Source: Numida meleagris
Taxonomy: Eukaryota > Chordata > Aves > Galliformes > Numididae
Assembly (NCBI RefSeq): GCF_002078875.1
Contig: NC_034409.1
Span: 106,936,935-107,000,934, forward strand
Length of the DNA: 64,000 bases
Direction: 5' to 3'
Shown: piece after piece, positions 23,900 to 33,238 of the stretch
Position numbering within the stretch: position 1 is the first letter of the stretch
Layout of the letters: each line of letters starts with the position of its first letter
Notes under the pieces: generated by a model
The model's input: the letters and a program-made list of their open reading frames with translations, nothing else
Databases searched by the model: none
Told to the model about the DNA's origin: nothing
Translations under genes and position numbers: made by a program

Positions 23900-26660
23900 T
23901 AACTGTAGAATCAGACACACATTTGAAAGGGAACTGTATGAGCCTTTATTCAGTTTTCCTTTTTCTGATGTAGATGAAGTATGTCTGGACCATTCTTCAC
24001 TGCTGGTTGTCCCACCTGTTGTTCACAAACATCCCATAATGTAGGTTCCACAGTTTGAGCTGCATCCTGTAGCATTCCACTATTATCCAGCCATTCTCCA
24101 AACACAGAATTAACCTCAGTGGACCAAGCCATGTAGAACATGTATGTAACACCTTTCTCTCTGTGCCAGTCTATCAGGCATTTGAAGACTGACCTCATCC
24201 TCTCGTTCCTGGACTGAACCTACCGGATGCGTTTTAATCTTTCTTTATATTCCTTTCAACGCTGAAATGTTTGCCTAGCAGCAACTTTCTTAATATGCTA
24301 TGGTTTCAATGAGTTGCAGCAGCCTATGCAGCTCTTCGCTACAGTCATGCACTCTTGACTTTGGGAGAGGATCTGAAGTGGTGACCTGAGGGGGTCGTCG
24401 CCACCAGATTCTGCCTGCTCTTGCTCTCCGTGTTACCTGGTTGAATCTCCCTGTATCTGCCCTTGTCAGAGCCACCCCTACTCAGTGCTGTCTTCAAGTA
24501 CCTTTCTGGTAAGAGGACCCACCTCCTACCTAAAGCTGGATTTCCAGCTACCAATCTGAGATCTGCTTCCATAGCCCAGAGGTTCTGGCAAAGAAAGCAG
24601 CTAAATTAGTCTGACACAATTTGACTTGGGCAGACTCACAACAGTTGATCCTTATCACCTTGGTACTGATTAGGTGATAAAAAAAAATGAGTACTTACAT
24701 ATTTGTTTCAATATTTTTCTACATCTAAATCATACTTTTTTTGTTCTTTTGCTTGTTCATCCTACACGTTTTGTAGTTCACAGGCTTCCCTTTGGTATTT
24801 TACACATCTAATAGTAAATGCATATGAACTGTTGTGCCACATCCTGAATTTGGCCTCATTCTTAAAACTTAGGAATTCACATGGGAAACTCAAGCTCTGG
24901 TAGCAGTTGCTGGCTACTTAGCACTTAAGAAAAGTTGTTTATACCTGTTTTAGCAAAAGAAAAGGAGATCATAGGCGTCTATCGTGACTGAGTTGGGCCA
25001 CAGCTGTCTGGAGTTGGCTGGAGATATTTCAGAGCTTACTCCTTGGGAGATTCAAAGCAGAAGTTTCCAGGTATTCTGTATAGGCTCCTTAGGTATGTTA
25101 TAGCATCATAGTTAAATCACCCCTCGCCTGTGCTTCTGGTAAAGTGATCTAACCACTACTTCAGCACCCCTGTCAGACAAATGAGTGCTAAGACATACGG
25201 CTTGTGTATGTTTATTAAGTGTACAGCTTTACATGATCACTATTTTATTTGGGGAGAGTTCATGCTACTGGCTCAACAGTTAGTCCTTATATTTGTTGCA
25301 TGCCTGAATTATAAAAAAGAACATCATGACAGTAATAATAGCAGGCAAATCTGAGGATGCCAGGCTCTGCAACAGTCTTGAGACTCTGCAGTTTGACACT
25401 TGTTGCCTTCTACTTCAGCCTACAATTAATCTTGCATCCATTACAATTAAATTTTGCATCAATTTCTGTTTAGCAGTTAACACAAGGTGTACTGCTGCCA
25501 CCCCTCTGAGGTGAAAAGCAAAATACAAAGTAGAGCTGTAGCTCTGGTATTAGCAAGCCTCAGCAGCATCTTGCCTTACCGCTCCTGCAATTGCCTGCAA
25601 ACCTTAACATCACCAGAGAAGTCCTCGCTTAATGCTGCGGATGTTACCCAGTTGCCCAAGCAGCCTTTCTTTGGTAGAAGGCTCTGGGCATTTGGTTTTG
25701 CACACTGGTCAGTGGAGAACTGTTCTGATGTCCCCAGGAACAGGGACACCAATTCCAAGCACAATCTTTCGCATCATTTTCATTCTTTCCATTATATCAG
25801 ATCACACAGATACTGTTCCTAGGTTTGTGTGGGGAACACAGCAAGACATGTTTTGCCCAGATTGCTTATGATTGCTTCCTATTAACTGGGAATCTTCTGT
25901 GTGCCTCACCTAACCATTCCCAAGGAAGCTTTCGGTGCCTTTTTCTATCTCTGCGCTGAAGAGAATGAAAAGTGTTGCAGGGGCCTGGCATGCCTCTTAA
26001 AAAGCCCTGATGGATCTCTTGCAGTCCAGCTTGAAGGTAGCAATAGGAAATACTGATCAAACAATAGGTAGCATTTCCATTTCTCAGTGGCAACCGTTGC
26101 TTTGGGTTGTTGGCCTAACGCTATCTATCCCCAGGTGGGAAGTTTCTCGAATTTAGAAGGAAGAGACAAGGAAGTGGAAGTTGTTCAGCAAAAGATGCCC
26201 TTTCAGAGGCAGGCTGTGCTGGCAGCAAAACTCCCGCTGACTGCAATACGCACAGGAGAGCAAAGAGCAGCTGACACACTTGATGCCTGCTGGAAAGTAA
26301 TACACGGGCGGCGTATCTCTACTCTCTTCTTAGCTGCTAATGGATTGCCGGGCGGTGGCTTGAATGCAGGGCATTAAGATGGGTGTTTTTAATGTCTAAG
26401 CAACGGTGATTCCTCACTGCCAGGAAATGGGAAGTTTTGGTTTCACTTCTCTGCTGTGGATGTTTCCTGGTGCTGATGGTGGGTGTGGCTTTTTCCCCAG
26501 AGCAGGTATTGAGCAGCATAGGAAATGCAGAGTCAAATACAAACTTTACGCTAGCAGCTCTGATACGATTTTCTGCCTGTTCCAAAGAGCATAGAGATAG
26601 ATGCTTTAGGCTTGCCCAGTCTCTATTGTAGTTCTCATAAAAATAAAAAATTGAATTTTG
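23900..26660. other. Unidentified moderately GC-rich interval between FAM3B and MX1
   Basis: About 2.7 kb that does not match CR1 by eye. It contains a minus-strand open frame of 82 codons (23950-24198) with protein-like composition that I do not recognise, and a few CpG-containing stretches at 26230-26360. Parts may be old LTR or retroviral sequence, or the promoter region of MX1; none of these is proved. No splice-consistent gene could be built here. Confidence 0.35.
26439..26451 (-). promoter_or_regulatory. Candidate IRF site (PRD I-like) upstream of MX1
   Basis: On the minus strand the bases read GAGAAGTGAAACC, sharing GAGAAGTGAAA with the positive regulatory domain I of the interferon-beta enhancer, a classical IRF binding site. 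It lies in a segment with locally raised CpG content, 6.8 kb before the first MX1 coding exon. Mx genes are interferon-induced through such sites and have a noncoding first exon, so this is a reasonable place for the MX1 promoter. A match of this length will also occur by chance in tens of kilobases. Confidence 0.25.
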
Positions 26661-26667
26661 AGTAGAA

Positions 26668-26792
26668 TGACAGAATCATAGAATTAGCTAGGTTGGAAAA
26701 GACCTACAAGATCATCCAGTCCAACCATCCACCTACCACCAATAACCGCACTAAACCATGTCTCTCAACGCTATATCTAAATGTTTCTTGAA
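26668..26792 (-). mobile_element. Short CR1 LINE 3' end, minus orientation
   Basis: Carries AGAATCATAGAATTAGC, GGTTGGAAAAGACCTACAAG and CCATGTCTCTCAACGC, closely similar to the copy at 21779. Truncated after about 125 bases. Confidence 0.85.
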
Positions 26793-27094
26793 TATAGTTG
26801 AATAGTTATGTGTCATCTGAAAGCGATATGCATCTCAGCCCTGTATTTCTGATCAAAATGTAATGCAGTTATGCTTTTTATAGCAGCTTTCTCTCTTGGG
26901 CCCCCACTGCCAAAGAGAGTTCAGTGAGACTGAACTTCAGCCTTCTCCCTGAGGCCAGGAGGTTTGTGACAACTACTTGGAAAAGAGGAATGAAGTCCTG
27001 ATGTAAGACTTCCCAAAGGGTTATACATGCTTTGAAGTCATACCTGAATATAAGTTCTGGTTGTATTCCCATTTTGTCTCCTGAATACTATTGT

Positions 27095-27340
27095 GCTACA
27101 TGAGCAGATTTTACTGCCTGCCACCTGTGTGCAGGCAGCCAAGAGGGCCAATGGCATTCTGGCGTGTATCAGAAATAGTGTTACCAGCAGGAGCAGGGAG
27201 GTGATCATCCCCCTGTACTCAGCACTGGTAGGCTGCACCTCGAGTGCTGTGTTCACTTTTGGGCCCCTAACCACAAGAAAGATATTGAGGCTCTGGAGCA
27301 TGTCCAGAGAAGGGCAGGGATCCAGAATCTCTGCCCAGGC
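27095..27340 (+). mobile_element. CR1 LINE fragment (reverse transcriptase 3' region), plus orientation
   Basis: Translates to the CR1 ORF2 tail pattern ([20 protein letters not shown], then [10 protein letters not shown]). It includes frame damage and lacks the usual 3' end. Decayed. Confidence 0.85.
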
Positions 27341-27980
27341 TGGAGTATATGACCTTTTTCTCCTTTGCGTGCTCAACTGGTAATGGTATAGAGATAAGAC
27401 AGAGCTCAGTTCTCTGCATTATTTATTGTGGTACTTTCTTTTGTCTTAACTTTTCTCGCTTTTTCATACATCTCTTCAAACATTTCACCGTGTGCTGATG
27501 AACAGTAAGCAACTTTTTCCAGATTACTGGCAAACAGATGGGGTTTTACCAAAAAACAGAGGTGGCAAACACGAATGTGTTCCCTTGCTCCTTAGCCATC
27601 CCCAGCTGCTGTGTGCCTCACCTGCACCACCACATGGCTGAAGTCCTTGTGAGCTGGAGGATGCAGCAGGTCAGAGTCACTGCATAGTAATGCGGATGTA
27701 GTAATAAAATAGAAACGCGTCTGTAAACAGATACTGTTGCATGTTGGCAAAACTAAACATCTCTGCGTGTGTTTTGCTGAGCCCAAAAAATGCTGTACAG
27801 CAGATTGTATGGTAAGGCTTGGGTAAGATATTGATGGAAGCTGATCATTGTTTCACTGCTATTACTGTAGTTTTAAAAGTATATTATACTTCTAGAGAAC
27901 GCAAGTTTCACAGTGCAGATGTTCTCTGAGACTGGAGCTGCTCTGGTGCAGCAAAATATGCATTTCTGCAGCAGAAGGTT

Positions 27981-28486
27981 TGAGGTTTTGACTGGAATAG
28001 ACTTCTTCATAGTGGCTGGTTATGGTGCTGTGTTTGGATTTCAGATGAAAATAATGTTGATAGCACACTGTTGTAGTTGTCGCTGAGCAGTGCCTACACA
28101 AAGCCAAGGACATTTCAGCTCCCCACGCTGCCCGGCCAGCGACGAGCTGGGGGTGCACAAGGAGCGGGGAGGGGACAGAACTGGGACAGCTGACCCTGAC
28201 TGGCCCACGTGGATGTCCCATAGCACATGGTGTCATGCTGAACAGCAAAACCGGGGGAGCTGGCTGAGCATCAGTTGGCCGGTTGTGAGCAATTCCTTTG
28301 TGCATCACTTGTTCTGTTTGTTATTTTTGTTCCTATTGTTTGTTTCCTTATTAAACTGTCCCTTTTTCAACCCACAGTTTCCCACACTTTCCAGTTTTTT
28401 CCCCCTATCCCGCTGCGGGGGGGCCTATAAATGAGCTATGCGGCATTTAGCTGCACAGCTGGATTTAGCTGCTGGGTTAAACCACA
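27981..28486. mobile_element. Solo LTR of an avian endogenous retrovirus
   Basis: About 506 bases resembling an LTR family that I remember as common in birds. It runs from a TG start (27981, with GGTTTTGACTGGAATAG) through GCTGAGCAGTGCCTACAC, CTGCCCGGCCAGCGACGAGC and TATTAAACTGTCCC to GGGTTAAACCACA at about 28486. No matching internal retroviral sequence flanks it, so it looks like a solo LTR. I did not find a clear target-site duplication. Family membership is from memory, not from a search. Confidence 0.6.
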
Positions 28487-29131
28487 CTGGGCTGTGAGTA
28501 TTGTATTGCTCCCTTTGAAGGACTCCAGGTGCTGACCACTGGCTGTAATATCCCACCACCAACACCAGCACAAAACAACTGACCCTAGGACCCAGAGGAG
28601 CAGTGGATGAGCAAACATAACAGCAGGAAAAGGCAGAGAAGCTAAGAAATGTTAGCATTTTAATTGTTGCTTCTATCATTGTGACTTTTTCTCTACATAA
28701 GCACTCTGTTAGCATTATTGTTCTTTGCTTCTCTGTAGCAATTAGAGCTAGACTAATAACGATTCTTGTTAATTCTAGGATTTCCAGTATAATATGATAA
28801 ATATACATATATATAGCTCATATATTAAAAAGTGTATATAAATAGTCCCTCTTTGCCCATAAACAAGATTCTGAGTGTAGAAGTGTTCCAGCTTGCAGTG
28901 CAGTTTGTCCTTGGTGACCCAGTAGGAGTTGGTATCTTTTTCTCTTCTACTACTGGCCAGGAGCTGCAGGTGGCAACTTCTCAGACCACTATATCATGTC
29001 TTTCCCCCTGCTTCTCTGAGTAAGTTGAACCACTTGCCTCTCACAAAATCTTCCCGTTCTCCAGGTAAGCTATAGGAACAGAATATGAGGGTGTACAAGA
29101 TGGCCTGAAAGGTATTGGCCTTCCTTCAATA

Positions 29132-29346
29132 TTCATAGAATCATTAAGGTTAGAAAAGACCACTACGATCACCTAGTCCAACCATCAGCCCACCCCCACC
29201 ATGCCCACTGCCCATGTCCCTCAGTGCCACATCCACACGGCTCTTGAACACCTCCAGGAACAGTGACTGCACCACCTCCATGGGCAGCCTGTGGCACTGC
29301 CTCACCGCTCTTTCTGAGAAGAAATCTTTCCTGATATCCAACCTGA
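29132..29346 (-). mobile_element. CR1 LINE fragment, minus orientation
   Basis: Standard reversed CR1 3' end (TCATAGAATCATTAAGGTTA) with the conserved CCACACGGCTCTTGAACACC and TTTCTGAGAAGAAATCTTTC blocks. Confidence 0.9.
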
Positions 29347-29819
29347 AAAAGAAAGGGGCTGTTGCTCATAAGTGGTATCACTTGGCACCTGTTCCATGTG
29401 CCCTTTGGTTCCTCTGCAGGAGAAACCATAGGCTGAGGAGAGTAGCAGTGCACTGGAGTAGTATTGTTTCTGGGTTCTGCAAATCACTGGGAAGAAAACT
29501 GGCTAATGGATGAGGAAATTGAGTGAAACACATATTGCAATACTATTTCCAAGCATAAAAGCATTTTAGTTTCGTTTCTCCTGATTCATAGCATGTAGGT
29601 GGAGTCTGTACACAGTTAAGCACCCAAAGCAGCTGAATATAGTTATTGCTTCTCCTTGCTGCATGACACTGGCAGGTACGGCTGGTCCTTTCCTTTACCT
29701 TCTTTTTTTAATTCTTATCTTTGTTGCTTGCAATAGTTGAAGGTGATAAGGCTGCATAAGCACTTAAAGTATGCATGGTTAAAATTGAGTTTGTCAGGAG
29801 TGCCTGCCAGCCTATGATA

Positions 29820-30285
29820 TGGACCTATCAGAGTGTGTCCAGAGGAGGGTCGCAAAAATGATGCAAGGGATGGAACAGCTCTTCTACAGGGACAGGCTGA
29901 GAGAGCTGGGGCTGTTCAGCCTGGAGAAGAGAAGGCTCTAGGGAGAGCTGAGAGTGGCTTTTCAGTATCTAAAGGGGGGCTGTAAGAAAGAAGGGGACAG
30001 ATTCTTTAGCAAGGTCTGTTGTGATAGGACAAGGGGAAATGGTTCCAAACTGAAAGAGGGGACATTTAGTCTGGATATAAGGAAGAAGTTTTTTACAGTA
30101 AGGGTGGTGAGGCAGTGGCACAGGGTGCCCAGAGAGGTGGTGGATGCCCCATCCCTGGAGACACTCAAGATCAGGCTGGATGGGGCTCTGGGCAACCTGA
30201 TGGAGCTGTAGGTGTCCCTGTTCATTGCAGAGGGGTTGGACCAGGTGATCTTTAAGGGTCCCTTTCAACCCAAACAATTTTATTG
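29820..30285 (+). mobile_element. CR1 LINE fragment, plus orientation
   Basis: A fairly well-preserved 5'-truncated copy of about 465 bases: CTGAGAGAGCTGGGGCTGTT, CCTGGAGAAGAGAAGGCTCT, AGAGAGGTGGTGGATGCCCC, and the 3' CCCTTTCAACCCAAACAATT. Internal frames read the CR1 ORF2 C-terminus. Confidence 0.9.
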
Positions 30286-30379
30286 GTAATGTACAAAACA
30301 CAGGTCAAAACATTCCATTCTGTTTAGCTTAATTGTCTTTAAAAGATGAGTGAGAGACAGCATTTACATTAGAATACAT

Positions 30380-31235
30380 TTTTTAAAGTATGTAATGTGT
30401 GGGGGCAGAGATCAGCAGCATGGTCTGGCTGACAGTTTGCAAGCATAGTGTTGTGAGCTTTGGATTGCTGTATTTTTTCAGATATTATTAACAATTTTTT
30501 TTCCTCTGCTGGGCTTGCAGGGCAAGGTTTTGGTAGCAGGCAGCTGCAGGGTGGTCTTGGTGAGCAGAACCCAGCACTGCCCCATGTCAGATTAGAACAG
30601 CTCCGGCTGCTCCAAAAAGGACCACTGCTGAGCAGAATTGAGCCGTGAGTGGTGCTGTGTGTGCTCTGGGAGAGCAGACTTGAGGAAGGGAGGGAGAAAA
30701 GAGTGAGAAGTGTGAGAGAAGCAGCCCTGCGGGCACCAGGGTCAGCACAGGAGGAGAGCAAGAGTTGCTCCAGGCGCAGAGCAGCAGCTTCCTGCAGCCC
30801 AGGAGAGGCCCATGGAGGAGCAAGCTGCCCCCTGCAGCCCATGGGCACCGTGCAGAGCAGATCTCCTCGTACAGTTACGGAGGAGCCCACAGTGCAGCAG
30901 TGGATGAGGCATGAAGGATGCACAGCCCCTGGAGAGACCCTCCTGGAGCACCCTGGACCAGAGCTGCTGCCTGTGGAGAGCAGCCCGTGGTGGGGCAGGA
31001 GGGCTGGGGGAATTGCACCCATGGAGATCCATGTGGAGCAGTGTCTGAAGGGTGGGCCCTGTGGTACAGAGCCATGTTGGAGCAGTGCTTGGAGATCTGC
31101 AGCATGTAGGAAGCCCATGCGGGATCAGTTCAAGAAGGACCCATGTGGAGCAGGAGCAGAGTGACCATGAAGGAGGACCAGAGATGAAGCATTATGGACT
31201 GACTGCAGTCCCCATTCTCTGTTCCTCTGTGAGAT
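30380..31235 (+). mobile_element. GC-rich LTR-type repeat, left part
   Basis: A GGAGCAG-rich block (for example GAGCAGCAGCTTCCTGCAGC and TGGGGCAGGAGGGCTGGGGG) that resembles a GC-rich LTR-associated repeat which I remember from bird genomes. Its continuation seems to be at 32656-32930, so the element appears to be split by about 1.4 kb of inserted DNA. The long open frames on both strands of this block (up to 249 codons) are a by-product of base composition and are not a gene. Confidence 0.5.
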
Positions 31236-31477
31236 GGAAGAAGAAAGGGCAAGATGTCCCTGTGATACCGTAAACTGTTCTAATGGGAAACTCTCTAAGA
31301 CTCAAGTTGGAGTGTTAGAAAGCAGACATTCCTTATTTTCAGCGCTGGATGCGTAGGGGTTAAGCTCCTCCTGCTATGAATGCCTTGCACAAAAGATCTT
31401 CAGCTTATATATGTTACTTGTGTTACATATGCAGAGGTTTTCCCAGAGGTGTGTTACATATTGAATAACTGATTCCA

Positions 31478-31549
31478 AGCAGAATCTCCTTATTTTCTTG
31501 GTACAAAGACTTAGCAGAACTTCCTTGTCTGCTTGGTAGAGAGACACAG
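31478..31549 (+). repeat. Imperfect 35-bp tandem repeat
   Basis: The unit AGCAGAATCTCCTTATTTTC at 31478 is echoed at 31513 (AGCAGAACTTCCTTGTCTGC), period 35. A third partial copy is at 31321 (AGCAGACATTCCTTATTTTC). Short direct repeats of this kind are common in the U3 part of retroviral LTRs, and this one sits beside retroviral sequence. Confidence 0.5.
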
Positions 31550-31584
31550 CTCTCATTGTTTTCATTCTCACTAGCAGTGTGTGC

Positions 31585-31868
31585 TTGCAGCCCAGATGAC
31601 CAACTATGTTCTGGGCTGCATTAAAAGAGGAGTGGCCAGAAAGGAAGGGGAGGTGATTGTTCTCTTCTGGTCAGTTCTTGTGAGGCCCCATCTGGAGGAC
31701 TGCGTCCAGGCCTGGGGCCTCTGGCACAAGAGAGACATAGAGCTCTTGGAATGGGTACAGAGGAGAGCGACTAAGATGATCAGAGGGTTGGCGGGGCACA
31801 CAGCAGGGGGGTTGAAACTAGATGATCTTTGAGGTTCTTTTCAACCCAGGCCATTCTATTATTCTACA
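31585..31868 (+). mobile_element. CR1 LINE fragment, plus orientation, internally deleted
   Basis: Reads CR1 ORF2 tail (FWSVLVRPHLEDCVQAW, then [17 protein letters not shown]) and then jumps directly to the 3' end (GATGATCTTTGAGGTTC, CATTCTATTATTCTAC), skipping about 250 bases found in full copies. It abuts the retroviral fragment at its right end. Confidence 0.85.
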
Positions 31869-32330
31869 ATTTTATGATTTTAAACTTCAAAGGCTTAAAG
31901 AAAGGTTTAGTCTCTGACTTTTCTATTGCACCAATAATCCTCACAGTATCATAGCCTAATTCATGTTTCTTTGTATTTAAAACTGAATAGGTGGCTCCTG
32001 TGTTAACCAAACAGCGTATTTCAGTTTCATCTTCCCCCAGCTTAATTTTAACCAGAGGCTCTGCTGGAGAAGATTCCTCTGATACCCTTCAATCCCTAGT
32101 TTCCACAGCTAACACAAGGATATCAGGTTTCCGAGATCTCTTCAGGTATGGACATTCTTGCTTCCGATGTCCCTCCTCCTCGACATCCACCACCTCTAAA
32201 TCCACCCCAGCATTTAGGCCCCTCTGATCCTTGCCACTATTACATCCTAAGTAAAACCCTTGTAATACCTCTGCTACTACCTGAGCCTAAAGCAAAACAC
32301 AGTACTTGATAACGCAGATCCCCCAGATTA
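31869..32330 (-). pseudogene. Antisense endogenous retrovirus gag-pro fragment
   Basis: On the minus strand, 32140 down to about 31900 reads a degenerate aspartic-protease region. The active-site motif appears as LVNTGATYSVLN, where a retroviral protease would have Asp-Thr-Gly, so the catalytic Asp is Asn here. Upstream is a degenerate nucleocapsid-like EEGHRKQECP (half of a zinc knuckle). An in-frame TGA separates it from the protease, the place where gammaretrovirus-like elements carry their readthrough stop. This suggests a class I ERV. It is broken: the catalytic residue is altered, the knuckle is incomplete, and the downstream part is cut off by a CR1. It is described only as a fossil. 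Confidence 0.65.
32019..32028 (-). promoter_or_regulatory. ISRE core inside the retroviral fragment
   Basis: The minus strand reads GAAACTGAAA, a perfect GAAANNGAAA interferon-stimulated response element core. It overlaps codons of the antisense retroviral protease remnant, 1.2 kb upstream of the first MX1 coding exon. ISREs drive Mx genes, and LTR elements can supply them, but a 10-base match in a coding remnant can be chance. Confidence 0.3.
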
Positions 32331-32546
32331 AAAAAACTCATTTTAATTAGTACCTTTTGTATCTTGGGGACAGACTTAAATAAGTTTAGAGAATGAAGAA
32401 TGAGGCGCTTGAGTATGGTGATCCCTTGGAATTGCAGGAAAAGGTGCTCTGTCTGTTGTTACAGTTCAACCAAAACTTGTTTCTGAAGAGAGCAGGTTTA
32501 AAGGCTTACCCATTAAATTTCTGTATTCAGTTCTAATTTAGGAGCC

Positions 32547-32930
32547 TGTCTTGGTTTCAGTAGGGATGGAATTGCTTTCTTCAGAGCATCTGTTATGATG
32601 CTGTATTTTGGTTCTAGGAGAAAAGCATTTCTATTTGAGCAGAAATTTTCCCAAAGTCTGTGCTGCTCAGGGCAGGAGGTAGAAGAGAATGGATGGGGAA
32701 AAAGTGATTTTAGTTTGCTTTCATTACATTACAGAAATTACATTAGTCTCCCTGTGCTTAGCTTGCTTCGTCCTTGACAGCAACTGGTGAGTGGTCTCCT
32801 TGTCCTTACCTCAACCTTTTAGCCTTTTTTCATCATATTCTCTTGCCCTGTTCTGTTGAGGAGGGGGAATGAGAGAGTGGTGTGGTGGAGCTGAGCTAGA
32901 CATTCTTGTGAAACCACTGCGTTCACCCTC
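32547..32930 (+). mobile_element. LTR-type repeat fragments, right part
   Basis: 32547-32650 starts TGTCTTGGTTTCAGTAGGGA and resembles the beginning of the LTR family at 27981. From about 32656 the sequence (CTGCTCAGGGCAGGAGGTAG, later TCCTTGTCCTTACCTCAACC and GAGGAGGGGGAATGAGAGAG) resembles the tail of the GC-rich element whose left part is at 30380-31235. Together this is a mosaic of LTR pieces just upstream of MX1. The assignment is by remembered similarity. Confidence 0.45.
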
Positions 32931-33185
32931 TACCCCCCCATAAACATTTCTTGCTTAGTCTGTGTAACAGAGACTAAGAATTCCCTGGGAATACCCTGTG
33001 GCAACTTCTTTTTTTTTTTTGCAAATACAAAGAAGTTATAAGTAACATCGAGGGAAATGTTTCAAGTCTTTCCTCTGGATATTTTACTGATTTGAGTTTG
33101 GGCATGTGATCTCTGTTAAGGGTTTGAACTAGGAGGTAGAAGCATTGTTTTGATTTTTCTCTGCTATGGTTAATGTTGATTTCAG

Positions 33186-33238
33186 AAGCTGTCAAGAGTG
33201 GTTGGCATTGATAATAATCACTGCTCAGTGCAGCACTT
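33186..33238 (+). other. MX1: MX1 5' UTR part of the first coding exon
   Basis: A splice acceptor (GTTGATTTCAG, ending 33185) precedes the first coding exon, so at least one upstream noncoding exon is expected, as in other vertebrate Mx genes. I could not place that exon. Confidence 0.5.

Noticed and set aside
29344..29354. GAAAAAGAAA as an ISRE for MX1
   Set aside because: Matches GAAANNGAAA but is an A-rich simple stretch at the edge of a CR1; weaker than the sites at 26439 and 32019.
30369..31164. 249-codon minus and 171-codon plus open frames
   Set aside because: They lie in a GGAGCAG-rich repeat block; both strands are open because of composition. Not a gene.
27095..31868. A second Mx gene (MX2 equivalent) between FAM3B and MX1
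   Set aside because: Mammals carry MX2 here, but no second set of GTPase motifs or Mx-like exons was found; the interval is repeats and unidentified sequence.
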